The notes under the pieces: generated by a model
The model's input: only the letters and a program-made list of their open reading frames with translations
Database searches by the model: none
Told to the model about the DNA's origin: nothing
Position numbers and translations under genes: made by a program
Origin: Pagrus major
Taxonomy: Eukaryota; Chordata; Actinopteri; Spariformes; Sparidae
Assembly (NCBI RefSeq): GCF_040436345.1
Contig: NC_133220.1
Coordinates: 2,067,056-2,131,055, forward strand
Direction of reading: 5' to 3'
Length of the DNA stretch: 64,000 nucleotides
Part shown: in pieces, positions 16,526-29,039 of the stretch
Numbering within the stretch: position 1 is the stretch's first letter
Layout of the letters: every line of letters starts with the position of its first letter

Positions 16526-19500
16526 ATGGACGAGAAGGACGAAGATCTGGGTGAGTTACTGTCCTTCAACCCGCCGAGAGCAACACTGAATACTTTAAAA
16601 TACTCTAAAATACTTAAAAATACTCTAAAATACTCTAAAATACTTTGAAATACTTTAACACGAGTCCACAGTTTATCTGCTGCTCGGTGTTTTTAACCCG
16701 TCCGGACTCTCCTCCGAGCTGAGCAGCCTCAGCTGGACTCGAACAGGTTGAAACCGAGTCAGAAAGTTGAACCTGTCGGTTCTGGTTCACATTCATTTAA
16801 CTGTCGTTGACTTCAGAATATTTTCGGTCTGTTTCCTGAAGTTTCACCAGTTTGATTCTTGTTCTGGAACCAGTACCAGAGACTTTGTGTTGGATCTTTA
16901 ATCCTGTTCAAAGTTCTGATACCAGCTCACATGACTGCTCCTGAGTGTGTGTGTGATGCTCTGAGATCAAACTGTGTTGATTTATTGATTTACAGCTGCA
17001 TCATAAACTGTATCGATCTTTTATTACACATGAACATGAGTCAGTGTTTCCAGCCTCCTTCATCATCAGAGTTTTAATATCAACACAAGATCAACTCTGA
17101 AACTTTTTATGGGAATTAATGTGAATATAAGACTTTAAGGGTTATTATTGTATTGTTTAGGATGAAATGTCCTGAATGTGTTTGTTTTTCTCACTTCGCT
17201 GCAGCTGGTTAAGTTCTTGATTAAAGGAGCACTACGTCATTTTTGTAAAAGATCTTCATTAACTGATTTGTTTCTTTCTGAACAAACTAAACAATCAAAC
17301 TCTTTGTTTTCATGACTGAATAAACTGAATAAACAAACTGACCTTAAATACAACACAATTTATACTGTTTTACTTTGTTTATACGTGGCGGACCCTGCCA
17401 CCTTTCTAGCTTCAAACAGTGTTCTGGGACCTCATTTTCCTCTGAGAGCAGCTTGTTTACTCACTGATGGAGAAAATAAATATTTCTGAGTTTGTATTAT
17501 TATAATAAATTATTACAATTCTGAATGTATTCTCCAGATCTACGTAATGCCCCTTTAACAGTTTGGTTTGTTGTTTGGTCTGGTGGTTTTGTCGCAGCGG
17601 TTGCAGGAGACAGTTTAGTCTTCGTTCCCTGTTGGTCAGTTGTTGTTCTGTCGTTTTAAGAGTTAGCAGCCGTAATATTGTTCGAGGCTGCGTCGATGCA
17701 CTTGTGCTTGTTTTGTTCTGTCTTATATCCAAACACGACATCTTTAAATGTCTTGACTTGTCAGATCCACAGTCAACACGTCTCTAGCCAGTTTTCATAG
17801 TGGCCACACTGTGTAATTACACCGTCCCGTGATGCACCGCGGCCAAAAAAGACTCTTCCCGTGAGCTGACGTTGTGAAAGAAGCGTCTGTAAAACTGTGG
17901 ATTCGTGTTTTTGAGCGTCGCAACCTCCGAGAAGAGACTCGGTTCACTGTCAGAGTTTGAGCCACTCGGTCCAAAAACATTTGGAAAGTCTAGAAGAGCC
18001 GCACGATTAAATGATGTCATCTTCATTCTAGTTAGCCACGAGCTTAACCGGAAGTTAGGCGGCTCGGTCAGGAGAAATCTCGCTCCATGGACCGCACAAC
18101 ACAGAAGATTCGGGTATTCTAATCGCTGGGAAGTTGAGCCATTTTTTTTCCGATATCGCTTTTATCGGCGAGGATGCTTAAAATTTGGTTATCAGACGAC
18201 TGTGACAAAGCTTCCTAACAGAGACCGTGAATTTAGAGCGCAACAACTTTATCGTCTAAAACGACGTTAGTGCACTGAAACCTCACCGGGAGTTTAATCT
18301 TTATAAATGACCCTAAGCATCTTAAGTTTTCACATATCGGACATCTTGTACACAGATACTGAACATATCTGTGATAGGCCGGCATCGGCAAACCAATTTA
18401 TCAGTCGGGCGCTGATTTTGGTTTCAGCTACACACCTGTAAAGTGTTCTGACTGCACAGTAGTGATGTCATCACACTGATGTAATGTGTCCACAGACAGA
18501 CAGACAGACAGACAGACACACAGACAGACAGACAGACAGACAGACAGACTGGGTGAAGCTGGGTCACACTGATCAACAACTTAAAACAAATGTGGGCCAG
18601 GGCCGTAAAGTCGGGGGGGGCAGTGGAGTCTGTTCTTCTGCCTCCTTTGTTCTGGCTCCCTAAATCCTCAGACACCATCTTCTAACTCGGCCTTCAGTTT
18701 GGTCTCAGTGACGACCTGTTCGTGGTCGCATCTTGCATAAGTTCCTGTTCCTTGTGTAAGTTCCTGTCTGATAGTCGCTGCATGACCACATTTTGCCGTG
18801 ATGACACGCACGCAGTCTGAATAAATAATAAATACCAGCGTCACGGCAGGAAAACTCAGCCTCCAACAGTTGTTGTGCATGTTTGACTGTCGACCGCCTG
18901 CAGGCCTGCGTGTCTCAGTACCGTCCGGTCCAGTCCAGTCTGTAGCTGAATTCAGGGCACGAGAAGTTCTGCAGGAGTATTTTGGATGCATTGTCCAGAG
19001 AAAGCCTCAGTAATCAGACCGGCTTTGTTCTCCCTCACATTCCTTCTCCCCCGCCCTCCCTCTGTCTTAATGAGGCTCTGTCTCCCTCCCTCATGCTGTT
19101 CTCACACTCGGTCCATCTCAGCTCGGATCTTTTTGGGGAAACACCTTCTCGCTGATATTTTTATCCCCTCAGCCGGAGGTATTGTGTACGGCAGACCGAC
19201 TCTGATTTATTTTTATCTCGAAGAAAACACGTCTCGTGAAAAACACTCTGAGGAGTCGCTGTTGTTGTGTCGAGCAAAATCATGACGCAAACTCTAAAAG
19301 CGTACGGAGCCTCGGAAGTGTCTCGATCACGGCACTATTGTGTACTTTTATGTAATATTTCATTGTGTAAAAACATGATATTCTCTGGTATTTTGTTTGG
19401 TTGTGTTTGTGATGCTGCCTAGCTGCAGTCACAGTTATTATTACAGTCAGACAGCAGTGAAACAGCCAGTAAACACAACCAGGCTCATATTCACACAGCT

Positions 19501-22500
19501 GATCAACAAAGACTCATTATTCATCCAGATTTCATTAAAAACAAGTGTGACGCTGGTGTTTAAATGATCATATCGTCTCTCTGTCTGCCCTCCATGAGGG
19601 AGTCTGAAGGGGCACATTAAGGAACAGTTCAACACTTTTTCTGCTGATCAGTAACTTTCTTTTAGTTTGATTTAAACGGTCCTGGCCAAGAAACACTTCC
19701 CACAACGCTTAAAACCGCAAATAATAGTTTTTATGCTTGAGTTTTTGTGCAGATTCAAGGTCCAGTGTGAAGGATTCAGAAGGATCTGTTGGCAGACATG
19801 ATGCATTATATTCATAATTATGTTTTTATTAGTGTGTAATCAAGAGTTACCTTAGATTGAGCCTCTTCAGTAGAGTCATGCTGCACCTTCTTGTCTCAAC
19901 ATGAGTACTGAGCACTCTGAGATGTCAGTAGTTGTTTGATGTAAAGAGTTTTTGCATTTTTTATAAATAAGTATAAAATGCATCCAGCTGCATCTTGTAA
20001 TGGAGACATGGCTCTGGTCAGGGTCAGGAAACATCACGGTTCGGATTAAAATGCCTGTTTCTGTCGCCGTGATCACTGATGGAGAAGGTTCAACAGATGA
20101 AAATGTCTCCAGGTGAACGACTTGTTTTATTGTTTCAGAGCACTGAAGTCGTTTCACACTATTAACTTTATTATTATTATTATTATATAACTGTAAAATA
20201 TTCTGTGTTTGATGAGGGATCATATCGTACAGTGGCCGATACGTCAATATGTAAATAGTTTACTCCGTCTTATCGGTTTGTGCCGGGCTAAACTCTTCTC
20301 ACGTTAGATTTTTGATTACTCAATAATGATTTCATGCAAGTATTCAAATATAAAAATGGTTTCTCTAGTGTGTACAGGAGTTTGTTTTATTGCCACTCCA
20401 ACGCACCGGCCCTTTAAGTAAATAAGACGTAAAGTGATTATTAATGAGCTCTGGATGCTGATTGGCTCATATTCTTACCTGAATGTTTGCACCTTCACAC
20501 TGTAAATCTGAGTGGACGGTGGAAAGTGTTTCAGTATTTGTTGGTTACACATTAACAGCTGAGACTGTGAGAGTTTACGGTGCAGGAGCGGCCCGACCTC
20601 GCGTCCATCAGATCCTCTGACTGACTTTATACGACTGTTACTCACGTATGGATTGAATGATCACACAGTGTTTGTCCTGTAACTGTTTATAGTTCATGTC
20701 ACATCAGAACCTGGAAGATTTTATGAAAACAATCTCATCTCCAGGTCCGATTTCAGCCACATCACATGTTCTTCATCAGCAGGCAGAGTTGAGTCTGTAG
20801 ATACAAGCTGAGTAGCTGTTGTATCTTCATCTGCAGCATCTTCAGGGCTCTTTTGTCTGCGTTGACTCATGAAGTCAAGAATCAAATAATTCATTCTTGA
20901 GTCTGGAAAATCAAATTCTTGAGTCCAAACTCAGGGTCCACTACATCACAACAACATCAAAAATGAACTTTTCTGCTTAATTTAAATCTGCTTTTTTTAC
21001 CCAGATGGCTGCCACCTAAAATATTCTGTCGCGTTTTAAATAAACCATAATGTTTTTTTTGGTTTCTCACAATCACACGCTGGCTAATGATTAGTTATCA
21101 GTTATCAGTTAAAGCAGCAGCGATAATGTGTGGACTTAAGGTGATGACATTTACAAGACGGCATTAATACGTCACAAAGTGCATCGGGATCTGATCCTGT
21201 TTAAGCCTTTTTGAGGTGTGCCGTGTGTTATTTACAGAGCTCAGGGATCCATGGAGCTGTAACCTTTAGGGAAACAAAGATGAACACAGGGTGTGTGTGA
21301 GGACAAGCTGTGGTTTGTTGTGCAGTTTGTGTAACCTGCACGGATCGAGGGACGGGTGCGGTCTGCTGCGGCGCTGTCAGAGCGTAGATATGGTGGAAGT
21401 GAATGTAACTTTCTGTGACTTATCTACAATGCCACCAAAACTCCCCTTTTATTTTTGTGTTGGCCTAAACTGGTGTTTCCCCCCGAGCTGCTCTGAGGTT
21501 ATTTCCTCCATAGAGCCTGTTTTTGTTGGCCTGTCACTGATATGTTGGTGTACTTGTTGTCTGATATGCGGCGGTATGAAAACTGCAGCAGAACGAGGTG
21601 GTGTGGTGTCTTTGTGACTCTGGTTTAGAGAAGATGATGATGATGATGTGACTGTTGATGATGTGACTGTTGATGATGTGACTGTTGATGATGTGACTGT
21701 TGATGATGTGACCTATGAAGCGCCTCATGTGTTTCTTCAGCCTGCAGCCAGTTTCCCGACAGCCTCTCTCAAAGAATGCATCCTCCCTTCCTGCTCCACT
21801 GACACGAGCACTGTCCGCCCCTCCTTCACACGCTGCAGAGAAGAAAAGCTGAGTTAGCACGTGACTTCTCATGACAACCAAACTTTTACTTTTAAGGACA
21901 CAAGGAAAACAAAGGATTGAAGATAAAGCTGTTAAACTTTACGGACACAGGAAGGAGGCCGGAGAAACAGATGGATGTGCACAGAGAAATGTCAGCGCTT
22001 CATCCATCGTCCTCTTTTCTGTTTGACACCAGTGAGAACAGCTTCTTCTTCTCTTCCTCGTCCTTTCAGGTGCGTTCGATCCAAACATACCGGAGGAGGG
22101 ACCCTCAGCGCCCCCTCCTGGCTGGCTGGATGACTTTCATGGATACCAGGGCCACAGAGGAGGAGGTGTGTCTGTTGTTGTCTTCTCTCGACTTGTTTTT
22201 TTCTTCGACATTTCTAAACCTTCATCTCCCGTGTTTCTGTGTTTGTGTTGATGTGTTCATGCAGAGGGAGATAACCCTCTGTACCCACCTCCCCCGGCCT
22301 ACAACCCCCAGCCTGAGCTCAACAGGAACACTTTGGTGCCCAACGTCAGGTAACACTCATCAGTAGTTCACCGTATTTGTGAAACACTTTGTCGATGAAT
22401 CTGTGGTTAATCTTGATGTGTGTTTCCTCCTCCAGAGTCCCCACAGTGTCTGAGGACGTGGCCAGAGACGCTCTGCTCAAGTTTGTAGAATCGAAGTGGA

Positions 22501-24944
22501 GGTACAGCTCCAAACCTGCCAGGAACCTCACCTTCAAAGAGCTCAAACCCGTCACCGTGTACAGGGTAGGAGCACATCTCCATCTGTGAACATGTTATAG
22601 GACACGATGGTGCGCAGAGGGGAAACAACCTGTGACTAAAATGTCACATCCACATCTTAGTTTGAAAGAAGCTTTAAATCGTTTGATTCATCTCAAAGAT
22701 CCAGTGTGTAGGATTCAGGATTTAGGGCGATCTGTGGGCAGAAATGTTGGATAATCACCTGAAACTAAGAATTGTTGAGCTGTTTCTATCTCCAGAGGGA
22801 GAGGTCCTCCTCCACAGGGTCCGCCATGTTGCACCGCCATGTTTGTAGAGTAGCCCAGAACAGACCAATCAAAAACTGGCTCTAGAGGGTCTTTGTGTTT
22901 TTATTGGCCATCGTAGTTCCTCCTCTACACTCGGAGAGGAAGCCAGCTTATATTACTGACGAGTCCAACATGTGTGCCAACATGAGTCCTGTCTCCCTCC
23001 TGCAGTACCGCCTGGAGACCTACACTGAGACCAGAACCAGCGGCTGGCAGTTTGAACCTTTCAACGGTAAAACTTTACTCTCCCCTGAAAGAAACTTCTC
23101 TTTTTCATGACTGACAAGTTTAACATATAAAGAATGCTTACATGCTAAATTTAGGATGGTGACCTGAGTTAATCTTCATTAATGAAGTCGCCTGTTTCTT
23201 CCTGTCAAACAGGACAGCTGGTGGACGGTCCTCAGTACGGTGTGAGTCCTCAGCCGTGGGACATTCCCGTCCAGCTGCCTCCGAGATTCACCGACAAGGT
23301 GGAGAAGGTCCGCGTGCCGCACTCGTCCATCGTGAAGGTACAGATGTTTTTTTTTTCTTATTAGGCAGTCAAGCTCTCTGTTCTACCGATGTGTTATTTT
23401 TGCCGCCCATGTTAGTGTTCTCAATGTAGAAATATAGTGTGTCTGTGTGTGTGTGTGTGTGTGTGCATTTAGGTGTGTCACATGTGCAGCGGCTGTGGGA
23501 GAGTTCGTTGTACCGGCTGCCACGGTAGAGGACAGGTGAGATTATTTTTAAAATGTTTTGTGTTTTTCTTTGTACTAAATCAAACTGAAGCTCAGTTCAC
23601 ACTGAAGGAATTCAGCCCTGATTTTCCACATGCCAACAGTTTGGACCGCTTCTTCCCCGTGTCACGTCTCGCCTGTGTGACGCTGTCATGTGTGACGCTG
23701 TCGTTGATCAGTCATGTCGAGTGCAAACCTCATCGACTTTATTAAAGACAGAAGGGTCTGTCGTGTGAACAGCTTGGTCATCTGACCACCTTGAAAGCTG
23801 TGTAGTATATCAGAGATCTGTGACATGTCCAACTGGCAGTCAGGGATATTTTAATTATTCCTTAATCATTTAAAGTGATAGTTTGATGTGGGGTTGTGAA
23901 AAAGTGTGAACATTTTTGCCGCTTTCCATCGCCGTCAGTCAGGCCTTTCCGTTGGCACTACATTCCCTCAGTCGTACAACGTCCATATTCCTCCGCACAA
24001 GTGCAGATGTGCCTGTCACGCACTGTGTTACGCCGCATATCAGCTGTTTTGGACTTTCAGCGGCTGTCTGACGGCAATGTAAAGCGCCAAAAATGTTCAT
24101 AATATAGCGTTCACTTAAACACACTTATTGTTATAACTTTACTTTATCTGCAGTAGATTATTAAACCACGTCCTCGTCCTACTTTGCACTGTAGCTGTCA
24201 AAGTGATGCCACTTGTGTGAAAGCAGCTCCTGGTTGACACATTTCAAACGTTTATCTCATTATGCACACGGTGTCACGGTCATGGGCGCTCCCGGAGGAA
24301 GCGTTGTCCCTCCTGTTGTCCACTCTGCCTGCTCTCTCTTCTCTTTCTCAGTCCGAAATCTCCTCTCCTGTTGCAGAAGCGTTGTATAAGCTGCCATGGC
24401 AAAGGTCACAGAAAGCAGCCTGGGAATCACAAAAGGTCCTCTGGGACCTCACGTTGTTCTGCTTGTCATGGGAGAGGCCGTAAGAGGTGAGAGGAGAGCT
24501 GAGCTGTAGGGAATCAAAAAAATATAACAAATGGTGATCGTGTGTGTAGACACGAGTTGTGATTTATTTGTCCAAAAACTCCTTTGATGAAGTGTTTCCA
24601 CACTTAATTCCAGCTGTGCCTCGTGTCAGAGTCAGTCTTCTCTGTCTCAGCAGCAGCAGCTCTGTTTGTGTGTTCATTTATTTTACACTAAATCTTTCCC
24701 CTGTTTCACGTCCTGCTGTGATGTTGACGTGTGAGCAGGCTGTTCAGTATTTCTTCTCTCGCTCCTCCAGGTGTATCTCCTGTCATGGCCAAGGATTCAA
24801 GACCTGCTCTGTTTGTCACGGCAGCCAAAACCTGCTGCACTACATCCAGCTCACTGTCACATGGTACAACCACATGCACATAGACACATAGACACTGCAT
24901 TCAGTAGTGGTCCAGGTTCCCTCTTGTGCACATCTGTTTCTTTA

Positions 24945-24981
<37 letters not shown>

Positions 24982-26505
24982 GAAGAACAACGTAGATGAT
25001 TTTATTCCTGACCGTCAGCCTGACTTCCCCGACAAGAAGTTTGAGAAGGTGACAGGAGATCCTTTCTTCATCGACGAGAGCGTCCTGGTAAAAACAAAAC
25101 TCTTCTTTTATTTTATGATGAGATGTGAGATGTCAGTGACACATGGATGCTGCTGAAGCATCCGTCCATTCAGTCCAGTTTCACTCTGTAGGACCAGCTG
25201 TGCCGTCAGCATCTGAGCTCCTGGTGAGCTGAAAGGACAGCTGACCGTCTCCACCAGGCTGAGAGAAATTTACTGGATAAACCTGCAATATTTCCTTCAT
25301 TGGTTCATTTAGTTTGAAGCTGGATATGCCCAGTGAAACCAGAAAGCTCACAGTGAAATTGGAGCCGTGATCGATCATTTTATTTACAGTTAAAGAAGCT
25401 ATAATTAATGTTTTTATGATAATGTTTAACATGTGAAGACAGATATGTGATGTGAAAGATGTCTGTGTTAAAGATTACAGAGAATTATCAGCTTTACAGA
25501 GCATTAAAATCAGAAAATGACATTCAGATCATTGTTTTTTTCTGTCCAGACACAACTTCAGTGTTCTGGTTCTGGTTCTGTCTCAGCGCTCTCACAGAGA
25601 AACAGAGAAAAAGCTCGATGAAGCCACTGTTCACTCAGACAGACAGACGCAGTCAGAGAGCAGCTGGTGAACGTGGTGCAGCAGTTAGCAGCTCAAGAGA
25701 CAGATGTTTATCTCAAGACCAGAAACAGAGCTGGAAGAGAGTGAAGATGAGACTTCATGACTAAATGAATGATCATGTTGCTCTGTGGCTGCTGCTGATG
25801 TTGAAGTAGGCAACAGCGTATCAACTCAAAGGTGATGATAAGTCAAGACTACCCCTCATGAACCTCGCAGGGACAAACTCCCGTTCCTCTCGGAGTCAGT
25901 GTGAATGAAACATCTGATGAAATGTCAGCTTGTACGTCAGAATGGTTTTAAAAACACTACGCAGATCATAACACAGAGGACGGAGCGTTTAGTGTCATCA
26001 TCAGTACTTCAGTTTGTGGTCTCAACATCAGTTTGTGAGCGCTGCCGTCGTGTGCCTGTTAGCATGTAGCTCAAAGCACCACAGTACAGTACCTCACAGA
26101 GCCGTTAGCACACTGTCACGTTGATCTTGATCTGCTCCCGTCTTGTGCTGCCAGGTTTACCCCATCCAGGGTTTCCCCGATCAGGAGATCTGTGACGTTT
26201 CTACAAAACTGATTAACGGACATCTCGGACGCTTCACTTCCACCAGTCGCATCCTGCAACAGGTACAAACACACACGTACAAACTTCTTCATTCAGAAAA
26301 GAAAACATGGCGAGGTGAGGTAAATGTTTGATATGGAGATAAACCCTGAATCACTTCTGTGTGTCTGCAGCGTCAGACCATCGAGATGGTGCCGCTGACT
26401 CACGCTTACTACACCTACAGTGGGAAAGAGTACAACTTCTTCGTGTACGGCGTGGAGAACAAAGTCTTTGCTGCCAAATATCCGTCTGCGTGTAGCATTT
26501 TATAA
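16526..26505 (+). CDS. ssuh2: SSUH2-like protein, ssu-2 homologue (12 coding exons)
   Basis: Coding exons are 16526-16550, 22070-22165, 22265-22349, 22436-22565, 23006-23066, 23213-23337, 23473-23535, 24377-24486, 24771-24863, 24982-25087, 26155-26262 and 26371-26505. All phases agree and give 378 residues plus TAA. An acidic start (MDEKDEDL) and a Pro-rich stretch with PPPPAYNPQPE come first. The SSUH2 core follows: VPTVSEDVARDALLKFVESK, YRLETYTETR and VPHSSIVKVCHMC. Six CxxCxG motifs start at about residues 176, 187, 198, 222, 233 and 244, as in the DnaJ-type zinc finger, but there is no J domain. The C-terminus has RQTIEMVPLTHAYYTY and ends in CSIL. Molecular function is poorly known; the family is named after C. 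elegans ssu-2. Exon 1 rests on a good start context (GAAATGG) and matching phase only, and an extra exon in the 5.5-kb intron 1 cannot be excluded. Which fish paralogue this is was not resolved. Confidence 0.93.
17221..17558 (+). repeat. family B element with terminal inverted repeats (MITE), copy 1
   Basis: TTAA borders both ends (17221-17224 and 17555-17558). The left end AGGAGCACTACGT and the inverted right end AGGGGCATTACGT match at 11 of 13 positions. The body shares long blocks with 39847-40184, such as GACCCTGCCACCTTTCTAGC. It has no coding capacity. It lies in ssuh2 intron 1. Confidence 0.85.
18140..18430. repeat. decayed repeat with TATCGG words
   Basis: Contains CGATATCGCTTTTATCGG, CACATATCGGACATC and TTATCAGTCGGGCGCTGATT, reminiscent of the interrupted repeat at 7675-8200. 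The open frame across 17905-18270 is probably part of this repetitive stretch, not a gene. Confidence 0.35.
18491..18549. repeat. (CAGA)n microsatellite
   Basis: About 14 CAGA units with one CACA interruption, in ssuh2 intron 1. Confidence 0.95.
19759..19880 (+). repeat. interspersed repeat family C, partial copy
   Basis: GTCCAGTGTGAAGGATTCAG, then TTCATAATTATGTTTTTATT and AGTGTGTAATC, parallel to the copy at 30503. Confidence 0.6.
21634..21712. repeat. 15-bp minisatellite
   Basis: The unit TGATGATGTGACTGT is repeated about five times, nearly perfectly, in ssuh2 intron 1 about 360 bp before exon 2. It reads open in two frames only because the unit is a multiple of three. Confidence 0.95.
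22698..22940 (+). repeat. interspersed repeat family C, copy 2
   Basis: Begins ATCCAGTGTGTAGGATTCAG and contains AATCACCTGAAACTAAGAAT, GTCCGCCATGTTGCACCGCC and CATGTTTGTAGAGTAGCCC. It fills most of ssuh2 intron 4. The family is very common in percomorph genomes. Confidence 0.75.
23437..23465. repeat. (GT)n tract just before ssuh2 exon 7
   Basis: The GT repeat ends 7 bases before the acceptor of exon 7 (CATTTAG/GTGTGTC), taking the place of the usual pyrimidine tract. Confidence 0.95.
24947..24980. repeat. (TG)n tract forming the ssuh2 exon 10 acceptor
   Basis: About 16 TG units run directly into the acceptor AG (TGTGTGTAG/GAAG). A CTGTTTCTTTATC pyrimidine-rich block lies upstream of the repeat. 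Confidence 0.95.
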
Positions 26506-26756
26506 GTAACACACAGACATGATGTTAACAGGTGATCTGGGCTGGTGGATCGAACAGGAGGACAAACTGAATTATCCATTTAACGTACGTACACGTACTC
26601 ACGTCTGTCGTCTGGTTAATGTGAAATATGAACATGGGATGAGCTCTGATTCATTCAGGATTCATGATTAATCTCATGTGTCTAATTCTGTTCTGAGCCT
26701 TTCAGGTGTTAAAGGTCCAATTTGTCATTTATTTTATCCCCTAACACTCCTAGACT

Positions 26757-26762
26757 AATAAA
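26757..26762 (+). terminator. possible poly(A) signal of ssuh2
   Basis: First AATAAA after the ssuh2 stop, about 250 bp downstream. Further AATAAA hexamers occur near 27181 and 27469-27506. Confidence 0.4.
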
Positions 26763-28480
26763 ACAGTAGGAATCAGCAGGTAGCTGTGTTTGATTTGACG
26801 TAAATGATGCATTTCTTTACTGGATTCAGGGAAATTTGTGGTTTATCTTTATATATAACAACTTTGTGATGTAGAATGACATCATTGGGTGGAGGTTACA
26901 GTGACAGTATAATACAATATATATATGTGGTGGTGGGAATCCAGTGTGACATCAGTTATATCTACAGTCTGTGTATCAAGAATTATTTGTCTTAAATACC
27001 AAAGAAAAGCAGAAAAGTCTCACATTTAAGAGGCTGGAAGCAGCAAATGTTTGACTTTTATTCTAAACGATTAATAAATTATCAAATTGATAATTTAATG
27101 TCATTTTCTGTTGATGGACTGATTGTTTCCGCTCTACGCAGCAGCGTCTGAGACTGGACTCATTTTTCTGGCTGGTTCATAATAAATAACTGAATGTATG
27201 AACAGTTTCCTCTCGCTGGAGGTTTTGTTTCTTGGGATGTTTGAGTCAAATGTTTTTGTTTCTATATTTTTCACAAGCCGTCCGAGTTTTTTAGCTTCTT
27301 GTTGTGTTGTGTGTCGATGTTTCTGTGATTGTTTAAATGTTTAACCACTTTGTATTTTATATCTAAAGGACAGAGAGGCAGGAAGCACGTGTACTCTGCT
27401 TTCTGTTTCTCAACTTTTACAGAGAAAAATGAAAAAGTCTGTCATTATTTTATACAACATAATAAAAACTGTCAAATGTATTCAGTTACAGATAAAGTTC
27501 ATAATAAAGTTTTATATTATCATCCTGAGCTGTGAGTCCTGTGATCAGGGTTTCTGTGTTGACAGTGTGACGTCACCAGGGGGCGCTGTGGTTTATACAA
27601 TGATGGCTAAAGGGTGACTGAAGGTGTGTTTGGGGACATCGTGTGCTGTGGGAAATACAGCAATTCATAACTACCCCTCACATTTGAAACAGGAATGTTA
27701 AAAATCCACCACAGAAGTCAGTCTGCTGGCTGTTCCTGAGGTTTTCTGGGGGAAATTAGACAGAATGAAGAAAAACTGAGTAAATAGAGACAAAAGGTGA
27801 GAAAAGAAGACGTGACCTCAGCCAGAATAACACAAAGGATGAATATTTATAATATTTATATCTTTATAAAGCAGAGTGTTTCTCCTTTTAATGCCTGTAA
27901 AATCTTTCTGCAAAAAAGTGACATCTTTGAAAAAGAAATGGCTTCTAATACTCAGATCTGCAAGTAAAGTACAATTTTGAAGTACTTATACTGACGTATT
28001 TTAGTATCGTGCCTCTTCCAGTGCATTATGACTTTATTTGGAATGAAGTATTTTTATATTTTGTTATGTTATTATTTTTTTCCTGTTGTTTTTATTGTTT
28101 TTTTGTTTGTCTTTTTACGAATCCACTTTTACAGACATTATTCATGTGAATTTGTATCTGTTGTTTTTCTTTTATTGAAACATTTTCATTTTATTTAGTC
28201 ATATTTAAATATATTATATTATATTACATCAGCAAAGGGGATAGCAAAAATAGAGAGCGTCAATTAAAACAGTGGTAATAAATAAGTCAAAAACAAATAT
28301 AAATATAAGTTAAGAGCAGTAGAATCAATTTAAATAAGAAACAAAAACTATATTTACACTATTGCACATTGAGACACAGAATTTTTTACCACTTTATTGT
28401 ATTTTTTTATATTGTGTTTGCCAACTTCTATTCATTCACTTTTGCTGAAATGTTTTATTGAAACACACAATTTTATCTAC
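26763..28480. other. intergenic, AT-rich
   Basis: No exon is recognised. Short open frames lack any family resemblance. A fragment resembling family A (AAGTAAAGTACAATTTTGAAGT) is near 27964. Confidence 0.5.
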
Positions 28481-28766
28481 AACACATCTGGCAGAAGAAA
28501 CCGTCCAACAGCCTTGCAGTTCTCGGTAGTTGAAGTTTCCGAGCAGCACCTGAATGCACCATCAGCAGCAGAGGCTCTTATTGTGAAGGAGCCTTCAGCT
28601 CAGCTCACATGTGAACTCACTGCAGAGTGTTGATACCGTCCGGAACCTGCAGGTGAGCCGACACTCAGCTGTGCTGTAGCCGCCGCATCACGTCCAGGGT
28701 CCGGATTAAACTGAGCCCCGCAGAACCCCGCAGAGTCCCGCAGAGCCCCGCAGAGAGTCCTGACCG
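28480..28766 (+). other. probable untranslated first exon/promoter of the downstream gene
   Basis: A CpG-containing stretch ends at a strong donor, GACCG/GTGAGTTC (GT at 28767-28768). A second good donor, CTGCAG/GTGAGC, has its GT at 28653-28654. A 10-bp unit CCCCGCAGAR repeats four times at 28716-28755. The strand and position fit a 5' UTR exon for the acceptor at 60200. The left border is not visible, and the link to the exon at 60201 is inference. Confidence 0.4.
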
Positions 28767-29039
28767 GTGAGTTCGGGTTTATTCTGTGAAATGATGCGCT
28801 GCTGCTGGGAGAAACAGTTTACTGTGTCATTAAAGTGCTGCTGGTGTCAGACTGAAGCTCACAGAGATGTTCAGGATTGATTCTTGATCCTTCGAACAGA
28901 ACCTGAAGTCCAGTTCGGAGAGAAGCTGATAGAAAACCCAGTTTAATGTGATGTTCAGTGTCTGAAGCTGCTCATGAAGAATCAGTCAGGATGAAGACAA
29001 ACAGCTCACTGTGTCTGTCTGTAACTCAGACTGCTGCTG

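Noticed and set aside
17905-18270. 121-codon plus-strand frame
   Set aside because: It lies in repeat-like sequence in ssuh2 intron 1, has no family resemblance and is overlapped by frames on the other strand.
26530-26583. Possible extra ssuh2 exon after the stop codon, bounded by TTAACAG and AACGTACGT
   Set aside because: The main frame already ends in the conserved C-terminus with TAA, and the segment has no frame that extends it. It is probably 3' UTR.
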